Source: Torreya grandis
Lineage: Eukaryota > Streptophyta > Pinopsida > Cupressales > Taxaceae
Direction: 5' to 3'
Length of the DNA: 64,000 nt
Assembly (NCBI GenBank): GCA_037957365.1
Contig: JARHVA010002682.1
Span: forward strand, 1,391,001 to 1,455,000
Shown one piece after another: positions 47,934 to 58,714 of the stretch. Under the pieces are notes generated by a model. That model did not search any database. It saw only the letters and a list, made by a program, of their open reading frames with translations, and was not told the origin of the DNA. Every line of letters begins with the position of its first letter. Position 1 is the first letter of the stretch. A program made the translations under genes and the position numbers.

Positions 47934-49126
47934 TATACTTATATTTTGATGTGATATACCATTTATTTAATGTGCATGGGTAGGTGATGTAAAAATAAAT
48001 GGTAGGTGATTTGCTTTAATGATATGTATCTAGTCATAGTGGTAAGTGAAAGTGTTCATTGTAAATAGGTGCCCCTAATTATGCATCTATATGAAAATGT
48101 ACCCTACATGTGAGAGGAAGTGAATAATATTGTGTGTATAATGGTTCTTTATAATAAGAAACATTATAAGATGTTACCTTACCTTAAAGGTTTGATATAA
48201 TTTAATGGGTTATTATATTTTTGAGGTGTTATGTTCTTAACACTTTGATTGAATTATAGAGAAATATTCACTATTTATTCAATACTTAGATGATACCTGA
48301 CACTTGAATATGGATGGCCTTGTATATGAATGGTTCTCTATGAAATGGCATCACCATTATTGACTATAGAAATAAAAACAAACAAAATCAGAGGCACGGG
48401 AAATTTGGCCAAGTAGAAAGATCCATAAAAACAAAGAGGATGAAATCAGTGGACTACCAGTCCTACACAAGACATAATCGATGCTTCAACTTGAACAACC
48501 AAATTTTTCACAGAAGAAATAAATGTCCAAAATGAGAGAAAAAACTTAGATATATATAAATGAGTCTCATAATATGAAATAAATGAACACTAAAGACATC
48601 AAATAAACATAAAATCTAGAGAGAATCTTATGTAAAATATAAAATGTAAAAAAATTAAATGTATACAAGTGGTTCAAATATAACAAAATGGAAAAAATAA
48701 TGCAATAAATAAGAGTCTTGTACCAAAATTCAACCATTTAAAGTAAAACGAGATTCACATATCAATTTTTTGTAACTACATAAGAGTACAAACATTACAT
48801 TGCCACATGACAAATTTGATTTATGTTGGGGCCTTTTTGTTATGGTGGTGATATTATAATATAAAAAGAATAAAAATTGTCACTAACTCTAAAATATATT
48901 TTTTATGTCAAAGCTACTACTAAACAATTAATTTGCCAATATTAATGTAAAAATATCAAGGTTTAAAATTTTTACCTCAAGATTAATTTGTAAAGATCAG
49001 TTGTAGAAAAAAACATTTGATCGCTAATGTTCAATGAAATATCAAAGTCCATAAGCATGAGCAATGACAAAACCATGGGATGAGGTAAACTCAGCCATTT
49101 ATTGTCTATATGCAACAATAAACTCA
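47934..49126 (+). repeat. Long repeat D, copy 2, second piece
   Basis: It matches 22456-23708: GGTAGGTGATTT, TGTGAGAGGAAGTGAATAAT, ATAATCGATGCTTCAACTTG, ATTCAACCATTTAAAG. Similarity fades near 49126. No coding content is recognised. Confidence 0.75.
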
Positions 49127-49789
49127 GCCATTTATTATCAATGATTAAGGATTAGAATGTATAGTTTAGTTTATTTATTTATTCTAACATCATCCATTAA
49201 TAAATATGTCTAACATCACTTTTGACTAGACACTGAGACCTATAGTGATACATAAAGGGTAAGAAAACAATCACAAGATTTAAAAAACATTTTAAAAAAT
49301 CCATTTGACATCTATTTTGTATCTTAAATTGAGTAGTTGTCAATCCTACTATGAAAATTGGTGGTTATACTTATGGCATCGAAGTTTATGCTTCTAACAA
49401 TGATGTTTATGATTTTGTCAATGTTAAATATGTTTTTGATAGTGGTGGTTTTTTCTTGTGTCAGTGATGGTTTTTCATATTGATAATTATGTTTATGTCA
49501 ATAGTGGTTTCACTTATGACTATGGTAGTTATATTTGTGTCATCAATCATTTGTTCTTGAAAAGTGATGATTTTGCTTGTATTAGTGACAATTTTTTCAC
49601 ATTGAAAATTATGTTTGTGTCAGCAATGGTTTCAATTATGACATTTTCAGTTATGATTGTGTTAGCAGCCATTTGGTAATGCAAAGTAATGGTTTTTCTT
49701 GAACATAAAAAAACATAAGAAATGGTTGCACATTCTTAATGACTTGGGGTAATTTAAGTAAGAACAGAAATCACCAATGTAAAGGATAA
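49127..49789 (+). repeat. Degenerate TTTATGTCA/ATGGTTT repeats between D and F
   Basis: From about 49340 to 49690, phrases such as TTTGTGTCAGCAATGGTTTC, TTTATGTCAATAGTGGTTTC and TTTGTCAATGTTAAATATG recur with loose spacing. The 73-codon frame at 49458-49679 is a product of this composition. The rest is plain AT-rich sequence. Confidence 0.5.
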
Positions 49790-49794
49790 GGGTT
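49790..49794. repeat. Left target duplication of element F
   Basis: GGGTT, repeated perfectly at 58710-58714. Confidence 0.85.
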
Positions 49795-51412
49795 TATTGG
49801 GTGAATATTTTGTCACCAGCTAACTGATGGGCAAAATAGATCTCTTCAACCACAGCATAGGGAGATAGGTTGGCCAAATCTACAGGTTTACCACATCAAA
49901 GGGGGACAAATCTCTCCTCTCATCAAGGGGAGGTTCCTTGTAAATATGAAGAGCTATATACTATATATATAAGCAGAAAATAACACTCAGGGGCAGGATA
50001 ACACCATCCATCTCTCTTTTTTTAGAGATGATGTTCACAAACAAATGATAAAATCTTGGTGAAAACACTGAAGGCACTTCTCTTCTTTCAGAAGTGATCT
50101 TGCAGGAAACAGTAGGAGTTCTTTCAGGTAGTGACAAGTAAATGGTAACAAAGGATGTAGTAACCAGTAGACTAAGATGTAGCACAAAGTCTCCACCTTG
50201 ACTACCCAAGAGTGAAATAGGAAGGATAATGAGGGCACAAAGTCATCCCAAGGTCCTTTACATAGAAATAAAAAATAGACAAATACACTAAAGGTAGTTG
50301 TAGACGGCACAAAGTCTCTCCACAATTGGCTTTAGGACACCTTCCCAATTACTTTCACTAGTTCTACTTGTTAAATTGAATAAACAAGAATACATTCAGG
50401 AAACAGACATAAGAACAATCTCCTAGAATGACACAAGCTATAATAGCACAAAGTCTGAAAGTGACTTGCTTTCTGATTCAAAAAAAGAAATACAAAGAAC
50501 AATCTGAGCTCAAAGTCTCAGTAAATGCCTCTCAATTTGGGTAGAGTTTCACTTCTATAATGGAAAAGTATCCCTTTGCATAAAACAAGAGTTTACAATA
50601 TATGGTAGCTAAGAAAGGATTGGTACTCTATTTTATGGAGTGGCCCATGTTACATTCAATGCCTTGAATGTGTTTTCAATTTTGTCAAGGGACCATACTG
50701 GAACAGGGTAGCTGCCTTAACTGTGGTGTATCAATTCACCTCAAATGTCTTCTCCTGGGCTTGGGTCATTTAGTCTATCACCTAATATTTTTGCAGCTGT
50801 CCACTTCACTTTTACTCCAAGGGAGACAAATTAGCCATGCCTTCAATGTTTGCAAGCTCAAATATCTACTTGGTGGACTGTTCCACCTACCAAAAATAAC
50901 TCAGGCAAATATTTCCAGTCTTTCCCTCTTTATCTCTTCCTGGTTTTGTCTTTTCCTAGAATTGGAGCTCTCGAGGCTATCTTCCCAGCTTTGTTGGCTC
51001 TTTCGGTTCTTCTCTAAGTGGTTATTCCTTTTGGTGTTAAGGCCTTTAAATTCATTTGGGTCCGCGCTTAAGATTTTAAAGATCAATGGTTATTTCATTA
51101 CCATGAATTTGATGTTCATGTACTTGTCACCACTTAAAAAGCCAACAGTTAATTTTTTGCCCTAAATTTGATAGTTGTGGGGATGTCATCAGATGTCTGG
51201 ATCCCAATAGCTAGTTTATGGTGCTTAATCTTGACGTCTTTAGGCCCATCACCCTCCTCGACAATTCCTTCAACTTTCTTGTTTGATCCTTCCTAAAGGG
51301 GAGGAATCCCTTCAAGGTCTTGAAAAAGGCCCATTTTTTGGTCAGTGAGAGCCCCCCGTAAGGGTACCTACCCATCAGGGTTATTCAAGTAGCCTTCGGG
51401 TGGTCTTCGGGG

Positions 51413-51515
51413 TCCTTCGACTTCAATTCCTTCAGACATTTTGTCTGAAGGAAATCTTCCCGCTTGCTTTCGGTCAGCTTTCCCTTCGGGCGAATTCCTT
51501 CAGACTTAAGTTCGA
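51413..51515. repeat. GAAGGAATTCCTTC-type palindromes, 3' LTR of F
   Basis: A short form of the repeat expanded at 57508-57697: CAGACATTTTGTCTGAAGG and GAATTCCTTCAGAC are present, but fewer units. Confidence 0.75.
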
Positions 51516-51769
51516 AGGAATTGCCTTAACATTTTGCCACATAAAATCTTTCTGAAGAGTATCTTTTTGCCTTGAATAAATTTGAAGGAAAACTTACCCT
51601 TTCAGCCTTCTTTCCAAGTGCTTTCTTGCCCTCTACAAGGGTTGTTTGGCCTCTAAAATTGCCTTTCAAAAAATTCAAAAAGGTCCTTTTGTTGCCTAAG
51701 TGCCCTCTGCAAGGGCACTTGTCCTTCGAGCTTTGGGGCACTCCTTTGAATCAGTCGATTGAACTGACC

Positions 51770-52135
51770 AATTGAACCAATCTTTGGTTCAACAGTTCAA
51801 CAGTTCAATCTTGTGTTCCACTCATTCAATTGACCACGTTGAACCAACTGCTCGTTGAACCTTTGAACCATTGAACCCATTAAACCTTTGAACCATTTTG
51901 GTTCAAGGTTCAACGGTTCAACTATTCAAGCCTTCTTATTTTCATTAAGAGTTTTGAAGCTGTTGAACTTGTTGAAGTGGTTGAACTTATTAAGCTTGCT
52001 GACGCCATTGAACCTTTGAACCCGTTGAACCTTTAAACCTGTTGAACCATTTTGGTTCAAGGTTCAACAGTTCAAAGGTTCATTCCTTTGTTCAAATCTT
52101 GTCGATGTCGAAGCCATTTTTGGTTGAACCTTGGC
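51770..52135. repeat. TTGAACC repeat field, 3' LTR of F
   Basis: Dozens of interspersed TTGAACC, TTGAAC and inverted GGTTCAA words, for example CATTTTGGTTCAAGGTTCAA. The mix of both orientations allows many hairpins. Its counterpart is 57935-58290. Confidence 0.85.
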
Positions 52136-52182
52136 GTTGAACCAATCTTGAAATTACCTAAGTGGGGAACTTGTTTCTTTCC

Positions 52183-52430
52183 TACAGAGTCCATAGAAAT
52201 GAACCTACAGAGTATGTAGAAATGAACCTGCAGAGTCCGTAGAAATGAGTCCATAGAACCAAGAAACTAACCTGTAGAGTATGTAGTTTTGTCTAAGTCT
52301 CCCAAGATTTGAAAGAGTCCGTAGAAATGAACCTGTGAAGTCTATAGAAATGAGTTTATAGAACCCAGTTTGTAGAGTCCATAGTTTCAAGCCTACAGAG
52401 TCTGTAGTTTCAAGCCTGTAAAGTCCATAG
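52183..52430. repeat. AGAGTCCGTAGAAATGA repeat field, 3' LTR of F
   Basis: About ten units of a 21-25 base phrase close to CCTGCAGAGTCCGTAGAAAT. Counterpart at 58334-58572. The short minus frames here are repeat artefacts. Confidence 0.85.
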
Positions 52431-52789
52431 AAATTTGAAAAAGCTTGAAAATTGGAGAATTTGAATACTCAAAATAATTTTTTGAAAAGGGAAGAGATAA
52501 TTTTGGCCTACATGACCAAAATAGTTCATGTGTTGTCCCAAAAAGGAGTGACAGATTTTGGGAACAACAGTTGGCTCCAGTTGGGGAACTTCCTTCAGTT
52601 GAAATTTTGAAGCAGTTGAGGGGAGTAGAAACCAAAATCTCTAGTGCATTCAAGTATGTCATTGGGCTACGGAGTCATGCTATCCAAAAAATAAAGGTGC
52701 CAAAAATGAAAATGAAAAGCGCAAAACAGAACTAAAGACTATACAAATATACATATGTACAGATGATCTTATCTGATACTTCAAGGATT

Positions 52790-53010
52790 GAAGTGCTTTA
52801 GATGCTACCCATTGTGAGACAATGAAAATGGTGTTTCATCCTGATAAACTAGTAAGAAACCATTTTGTCCCCAGAATTGGTGATGGGCAAATGGAACTCT
52901 CCACCAGGAATCACATTTTTTGTGCACTCCTTTTGGTTCTCTCTTCTTGCCCCGTGGCAAGACGTGGTCTCCAATCTAAAAACCATAAATCCTTACTCTC
53001 TTGGTGAAGA
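52790..53010 (-). pseudogene. Probable integrase C-terminal tail of element F
   Basis: The minus strand reads KGVHKKCDSWWRVPFAHHQF then GQNGFLLVYQDENTIF and KALQSLK. This resembles the end of plant Ty3 integrases, where W-x-G-P-(F/Y) with a V/I-x-x-V is followed by a hydrophobic strand, a short D-G-type turn and a final L-K-x-(Y/F). It lies just before the 3' LTR as expected. The catalytic core is absent. Match judged by eye. Confidence 0.5.
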
Positions 53011-53084
53011 GTTCATTTTCTTGACTTTGGCAGGCAATAGTATGGTCCACTACCATATCTCATTGTTCTTTTGGGCTAGTGAAG

Positions 53085-53345
53085 CACATGATTTGATTAC
53101 CAACATCAAACACCTGAGTAACCATCAGTTTAGCATCTCCTTTGGTGTGAAGGAGTTTAACACCTTTATCTTGAGCTACCTTCAACCTGAGTAACAGAGA
53201 TTCATGCTCGATAGTTTTGTTGGTGTTGTTGAACTATAACTTGTATGAATGAAAAATATCTCTTTGAGGAGATATCAACATAGTCCCAGCTTCAGCATTG
53301 GTAGAAGAATTGCTGCCATCGAATTCCAAGATCCAAACATCATCA
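53085..53345 (-). pseudogene. RNase H fragment of element F
   Basis: The minus strand reads WILEFDGSNSSTNAEAGTML, then ISPQRDIFHSYKL, a stop, FNNTNKTIEHESLLLRLKV, and GVKLLHTKGDAKLMVTQV. The DGS, E (in EHESLL) and GD positions fit the catalytic acidic residues of the second, archaeal-like RNase H found in Tat/Ogre elements (pattern F-D-G-S/A, N-E-A-E-Y-E-A-L-L, G-D-S-x-L-V). The single internal stop is TAG where Gln is usual. It follows the protease after only about 100 codons, so the RT domain is missing. Confidence 0.7.
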
Positions 53346-53407
53346 AAAATTGATCTTTTATCAAATTTTTCTTCATTAGAGAGGGAAGATCCTTTTTCAT
53401 CTATACT

Positions 53408-53650
53408 TCACCCTACCAATTCTTTTGATGCCTTATTTGAATCAATTCCTAGATTTCCAGTTACAGGGCTTTCATCTATAGAAACATGAACATCCTCTGT
53501 GGATAAAAAATAATTACCCCTACCTGAAGACTCAAATAGAATTTGGGCTTCAGGTGTTGATGTCTGAGTGACAATAAATTTTTCCTCCTTTTCAGGGAGC
53601 AGCATCTTCATGATGCCTTTAATACAGATCCTTGCCTCAGATAGGTCCAT
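53408..53650 (-). pseudogene. Linker frame between protease and RNase H of element F
   Basis: An open minus-strand stretch starts MDLSEARICIKGIMKMLLPE and is Ser/Glu-rich afterward. It begins with what looks like the end of the protease and holds no polymerase motif (no Y-x-D-D). It bridges the RT deletion. Confidence 0.6.
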
Positions 53651-53683
53651 ACTTAATTTTCCACCAACATCTTTGCAGAAATT

Positions 53684-54148
53684 TCACCCAAGAAGGATGT
53701 CGTATGATGCTGGGACATTAGCCACCAAGACAGTCATCTTGATTCTCTTGTCTGGGAATGCTACAAATGCAAATTGGACATCCTTGATTTGTCCCAGTAG
53801 TGGCACTTGTTTTTTCTCCATGGAGAAACATCTTCCAAATGTCTTAATCAGTGTAAGACCAAGGGATTCATCCACTTTGGTAGGCATGACATTCTCTGAA
53901 GCTCCAGAATCAATGACGCAATTACTCAGCTTGTGACTGTTTATCAATAGGGAAACATAGAAAGGATCTATTTTCCTAGGGGTAGAAGGAGGAGTAATGA
54001 CAAGGTTATTTGGGATGGACATGTTCCTTGGGGGATCATGAGTTACCTTCTTAACATCTTGTCCTGTAAGGATGGCTTTATTCTTCACACACTCAACCAA
54101 CCTATCCAACTGCTCAGGGTTAAATTGCAAATATTCAAACTCAGTCAT
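53684..54148 (-). pseudogene. Aspartic protease of element F
   Basis: 155 codons, open throughout. The active-site motif CVIDSGASENVMP lies at about 53885-53925 and is preceded by YVSLLINSHKLSN. A hydrophobic strand, MTVLVANVPASYDILLG, ends the frame. This is the retropepsin layout (D-S/T-G-A, then the I-L-G-R/K end). The fold would cut the gag-pol polyprotein. The next codon after ILLG is a stop (TGG or CGA-type to TGA is possible), which separates it from the linker frame. Confidence 0.8.
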
Positions 54149-54656
54149 TTGAATTTTGGTCTTCTTAGCATGGTCAATTATGTCAAATGACTAGAATGGA
54201 CTAGGAATAGAGGAAGGGAGTTCATCCTTCTAGTTTTTAGGGGGGAGGACTGATTTTTGAAGTTGAAGTTGAAGGTGCAGAAATGTTTGGGGTACTTACT
54301 TTTTTAGCAGCCACCGGGACCTTTGGCTAGAAAGGTAGAGAAGTTCCTCATTTGGCAATTGAAATTATAGGCTAAGCTCACTCCTCTATTCTTTCTTTAT
54401 CAGCTTGTTGGGCTGACTGATTCTTGGATTGGTTAAACACAGTGTATGATCCCTCAACTGCTTCACCTTTACTTCTAGGTTCATCTTGGTAATTTAGGAA
54501 ACCAATGTTGGAGTTGCCAGCTAATTCTTCTTCTCCCTCTGTGAAGATATTAGCATCATCTTCTAGGTTTAACTTAAGCTGGAAGGAGAAATTTGATTCT
54601 ACCTCAAGATATCCAACTATTGAATTGGTTGGAGGTGCTTCAAGGGCAAGGTTCCT

Positions 54657-55481
54657 TTATGGGGGAGGGAGACGATTTGGTTGCCCTTCATTCTTGGCAG
54701 CATTGCCTTGATATGACTGATTGGGGAATGTCCTCCTTGGTATAGCTCTGTACGAAGGGGCAGATGACATCCCTTGGGCCATTTGCCTTTTCAAGGCTAG
54801 CAGTTCATTTGCTAGCTTTTTCACCATTTGATCAGTGGTGCTTGTAAATGGATATTCATAAGATGAAGAATATTTACCTCTGTTAGGATCTCTCCTTATC
54901 TTTCTTGCTAAGATAAGGCCATCTTCTACCTCAGTAGCCAAATCTTGAGCAGTAGAAAGGTCTATGTGGCCAGCTTGTCTCAGTAGAAAACTCACTTCAG
55001 GTAGCTGTGAGTTGATGAAGAAGCATTTGATGTTTTCAAGTGTTGGCTGAGCAATTATAGGAATCTGGTTCCTCAGGTTGTCAAACTTTGCTATGAAATC
55101 CCTCATAGGTTCATGAGGTTCCTTCTTCATCTATGTGAGTTGGGCCAGCGAAGCATATGCATCTTCTGTAGGCTTGAACCTAGCTTCAAATTTGGCTTTG
55201 AGAGTGTCCCAGTCAGTCACTGATCGAGTCTGTAGATGGTAGAACCAGTCTATAGTAGCACCTTGCAGTGTTTCTAAAAATAGCCTGACTGCTACATCTT
55301 CAAATTCCACACCTATCATGCCATAGGCTATGCTAAAGGCTATAATATGTTCATCAAGATGAACTCTCCCATCACCAAAGAACTTGGGGAAATTCTTCCT
55401 TGAATTGCATGGTAGCTCATGTAGAGGTGGAGTAAGATTGAGTGGGCCAAAAGAGTTACCCCAGGGGCCTTGAACTGCCAT
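54657..55481 (-). pseudogene. Gag of element F
   Basis: The frame starts MAVQGPWGNSFGPLNLTPPL at 55481 and runs to a stop at 55131, probably a changed Gln. It continues in the same frame as KKEPHEPMRDFIAKFDNLRN to 54657. The capsid pattern is clear: FPKFFGDGRVHLDEHIIAFS, then LQGATIDWFYHLQTRSVTDW and F-x-A-R-F. A basic and Gln-rich tail (RRTFPNQSYQGN) follows. The start is about 380 bases from the primer site. A second part up to the protease (54650-54150) is broken by several stops. Confidence 0.8.
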
Positions 55482-55859
55482 GATTTAATTATGGAAAAGG
55501 GGGATAACAAATATAGGTGGAGTATGTATAGGCAAAGCTCTACTAATAGTAGAAAAATAAGTTCTACCTTGTAGTGGTTACATAGTATTGGTAGGAGGAA
55601 CACTCCCAGATCGTTGAAATTGATATTGTGGAAGAAACAAATCAAAATTTCCTTGCTACACCAGCTCAAAAATAGGGTCAACAACACCTTGGGCTCTTTA
55701 ATTTTTGGTATATCATGGAGTTGCCAGAGTATATAATGGAGGTGGATAAGGCTATAATTATAATGGGTAAGACATAGATCAGAGTCACCAGAGTATAAAA
55801 TGGATAAGGGTAGGAACTGCTTCAATCTAAAACTTGAGGCTTCAAACTACACGTTAGAA

Positions 55860-55877
55860 TCCCCAGCAGAGTCGCCA
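55860..55877 (-). other. Primer-binding site of element F
   Basis: The minus strand reads TGGCGACTCTGCTGGGGA, 5 bases inside the LTR. From memory this sequence follows the 5' LTR of many plant Tat/Ogre-type elements, probably priming with an Arg tRNA. The sequence match is firm; the tRNA identity is recalled and not checked. Confidence 0.85.
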
Positions 55878-56042
55878 AAAACTATCGGGTGAATATTTTG
55901 TCACCAGCTAACTGATGGGAAAAATTGGTCTCTTCAACCATAGCATAGGGAGATAGGTCGGCCAAATGTGTAGGTTTACCACATCAAAGAGGGACAAATA
56001 TCTCCTCTCATCAAGGGGAGGTTCCCTGTATATATGAGGAGC

Positions 56043-56062
56043 TATATTATATATATATATAT
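56043..56062 (-). promoter_or_regulatory. TATA box of the F 5' LTR
   Basis: A TATATATATATA run, also present at 49962-49976 in the other LTR. On the minus strand it would start transcription about 120-140 bases before the LTR end, a usual R-U5 length. Confidence 0.5.
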
Positions 56063-57507
56063 AAGCAGAAAATAATACTCAGGGGTAGGATAACACCATC
56101 CATCTCTCTTTTTAGAGATGATGTTCACAAACAAAGGAGAAAATCTTGGTGAAAATAATGAAGGCACTTCTCTTCTTTTAGAAGTGATCTTACAAGAAAT
56201 AGTAGGAGTTCTTTCAGGTAGTGACAAGTAAATGGTAACAAAGGATGTAGTAACTAGTAGAAAGATGTAGCATAAAGTCTCCACCTTAACTACCTAAGAG
56301 TGAAATATAAAGGATAATGAGGGCACAAAGTCATCCCAAGGTCCTTTACATAGAAATAGAAAATAGACAAACACACTAAAAGTAGTTGTAGACAGCACAA
56401 AGTCTCTCCACAGTTGGCTTCAGGAAACCTTCCCGATCACTTCCACTAGTTCTACTTATTACATTGAATAAACAAGAATACATTCAAGAAATAGACATAA
56501 GAACAATCTCCTAGAATGACACAAGATATAACAGCACAAAGTATGAAAGTGACTTGCTTTCTGATTCAAACAAAGAAATATGAAGAACAATATGAGCTCA
56601 AAGTCTCAGTAAATGCCTCTCAATTTGGGTAGAGTTTTGCTTCTATAATGGAAAAGTCTCCCTTTCCATAAAATAAGAGTTTACAATATATGGCAGCCAA
56701 GAAAGGCTTGGTGCTCTATTTCATGGAGCTAGCCATGTTGCATTCAATGCCTTGAATGCATTTTTAATTTTGTCAAGGGACCATGCTGGAATAGGGTGGC
56801 TACCTTAACTGTGGCATGTCAATTCATCTCAAATGTCTTCTCTTAGGCTTGGGTCATCTAGTCTGTCACCTGATATCTATGCAGCTGTCCACTTCACCTT
56901 TACTCCAAGGGAGACAAAAAGGCCATGCCTTCAATGTTTGCAAGCTCAAATATCTACTTGGTGGACTATTCCACCTACTAGAAATAACTCCTGGAGATAT
57001 TTACAGTCTTTCCTTTTTTCTCTTTGTCTCTTCTTGGTTTTGTCTTTTCTTAGAATTGGAGCTCTCAGGGCTATCTTCCCAGCTTTACTGGCTCTTTCAG
57101 CTCTTCTCTCAGCAGTTCTTCCTTTTAGCATTAAGGCCTTTAAATTTATTCAGGTCCACGCTCAAGCTTTTAAAGATCAATGGTTATTTCATTGTAGTGA
57201 AGTTGACATTCGTGCACCCATCACCACTTAGAAAGCCAATGGCTAGTTTGTTTCCCTAAATTTGACAGCTGCGGGGATATCATCAGACATCTGGATCCCA
57301 ACGATGAGTTCATGGTGCTTAATCTTGACGTCTTCAAGTCCATCACCCTCCTCAGAAATTCCTTCAACTTTCTTGTTTGATCCTTCCTGAAGGGGAGGAA
57401 TCCCTTTGGGGTCTTGAAAAAGGCCCATTTTCTAGTCAATGAGAGCCCCCCATATGGGTACCTACCCTTCGAGGTTCTTCAAGTGGCCTTCGAGCGGTCT
57501 TCAAGGT

Positions 57508-57697
57508 CCTTCGGCTTCAATTCCTTCAAACAAAATGTCTGAAGGAATTCCTTCAGACATTTTGTCTAAAGGAAATCTTCTCACTTGCTTTCGGTCAGCT
57601 TTCCCTTCGAGCGAATTCCTTCGAAGAAAAGTCTGAAGGAATTCCTTCAAAAATTTTGTCTGAAGGAATTCCTTCAGACTTTTTGTCTGAAGGCATT
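57508..57697. repeat. Expanded EcoRI-type palindromes, 5' LTR of F
   Basis: TCTGAAGGAATTCCTTCAGA (57538-57557) is a perfect 20-base palindrome. A perfect 22-base version, one base longer at each side (GTCTG...CAGAC), lies at 57658-57679. Others around them are imperfect. They can fold into cruciforms and are fewer in the 3' LTR. Confidence 0.85.
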
Positions 57698-57934
57698 TCC
57701 TTAACATTTTGCCACATAAAATATTTTTGAAGAGTATCTTTTTTCCTTGAATAAATCCAAAGGAAAACTTACCCTTTCGGCCTTCTTTCCAAGTGCTTTC
57801 CTGCCCTCCACAAGGGTTGTTTGGCCTCTAAAATTGCCTTTTAGAAAAGTCACAAAGGTCCTTTTGTCACTTAAGTGCCCTCTGTAAGGGCACTTGTCCT
57901 TTGGGCTTTGGGGCACTCCTATGAATCGATCGAT

Positions 57935-58290
57935 TGAACCGACCGATTGAACCAATCTTTGGTTCAACAGTTTAATGGTTCAATCTTGTGTTTCACTCAT
58001 TCAATTGACCGCATTGAACCAATCGCTCATTTAACCTTTGAACCATTGAACCCATTGAACCTTTGAACCATTTTGGTTCAAGGTTCAATGGTTTAAGCCT
58101 TCTTATTTTTTTAAGTGTTTTGAAGCTGTTGAACTTGCTGAAGTGATCAAACTTATTAAGCTTGTCGATGCCATTGAACGTTTGAATCTGTTGAACCATT
58201 TTCATTCAAGGTTCAACAGTTCAACGGTTCATTCCTCTGTTTGAAGCTTGTTGATGTCGAAGCCATTTTTGGTTGAACCTTGGCGTTGAA
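57935..58290. repeat. TTGAACC repeat field, 5' LTR of F
   Basis: Counterpart of 51770-52135. Words of TTGAACC and GGTTCAA alternate, such as GAACCATTTTGGTTC, a near-perfect hairpin at about 58066-58080. Confidence 0.85.
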
Positions 58291-58333
58291 CCAATCTTGA
58301 AATTGCCTAAGTGGGGAACTTGTTTCTTTCCTA

Positions 58334-58572
58334 CAGAGTTCATAGAAATGAACATGCAGAGTCCACAAAAATGAACCTGCAAAGTCCATAGAAATGAGTC
58401 CATAGAAACTAGTCTGTAAAACCAAGAGACCAACCTATGGAGTCTGTAGTTTTGTCTAAGTCTCCAAAGCTTTGAAAGAGTCTGTAGAAATGAACTTGCA
58501 GAGTCCGTAGAAATGACTCTGTAGAACCCAGCCTGTAGAGTCCATAGTTTCAAGCCTATAGAGTCCATAAAA
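58334..58572. repeat. AGAGTCCGTAGAAATGA repeat field, 5' LTR of F
   Basis: Counterpart of 52183-52430, about ten units. Near-continuous minus frames here come from the repeat, not from a gene. Confidence 0.85.
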
Positions 58573-58709
58573 ATCGGAAAAAGCTTGAAAAATGGAGAAT
58601 TTGAATACTCAAAACAATTTTTTGAAAAGGGAAGAGATAATTTTGGCCTTCAGGACCAAAATAGTTCATGTGTTGTTAAAAAAAGGAGTGACAGATTTTG
58701 GGAACAACA

Positions 58710-58714
58710 GGGTT
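58710..58714. repeat. Right target duplication of element F
   Basis: GGGTT, identical to 49790-49794. Confidence 0.85.

Larger units (their letters stand above)
49795..52569 (-). repeat. Element F 3' LTR
   Basis: 2775 bases. In minus orientation it starts TGTTGTTCCCAAAATCTGTC and ends ATTCACCCAATA. It holds three internal repeat families (GAAGGAATTCCTTC, TTGAACC and GAGTCCGTAGAAATGA types). The 165-codon plus-strand frame at 50668-51165 lies wholly in this LTR and has a counterpart at 56816-57259. Confidence 0.9.
49795..58709 (-). mobile_element. Element F: Tat/Ogre-like Ty3 LTR retrotransposon with RT deleted
   Basis: The LTRs (49795-52569 and 55883-58709) are flanked by a perfect 5-bp duplication. 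A primer site TGGCGACTCTGCTGGGGA lies 5 bases inside the right LTR. On the minus strand come gag, aspartic protease, an RNase H fragment and what looks like an integrase tail. Reverse transcriptase and the integrase core are missing, so it is a deletion derivative of 8.9 kb. In the first 150 bases the LTRs agree at about nine in ten positions, the best preserved of the elements here. Because the LTRs are so long and repetitive, they produce several spurious frames. Confidence 0.9.
55883..58709 (-). repeat. Element F 5' LTR
   Basis: 2827 bases. It matches 49795-52569 throughout. It is about 50 bases longer, mainly through more palindrome units at 57508-57697. Confidence 0.9.

Noticed and set aside
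50668..51165. 165-codon plus-strand frame, with a similar one at 56816-57259
   Set aside because: Both lie at the same place in the two LTRs of F, on the strand opposite to the element's genes, and differ by shifts. They are shadows of a GC-richer LTR segment, not genes.
52865..53194. 109-codon plus frame
   Set aside because: It is antisense to the RNase H and integrase-tail remnants of F.
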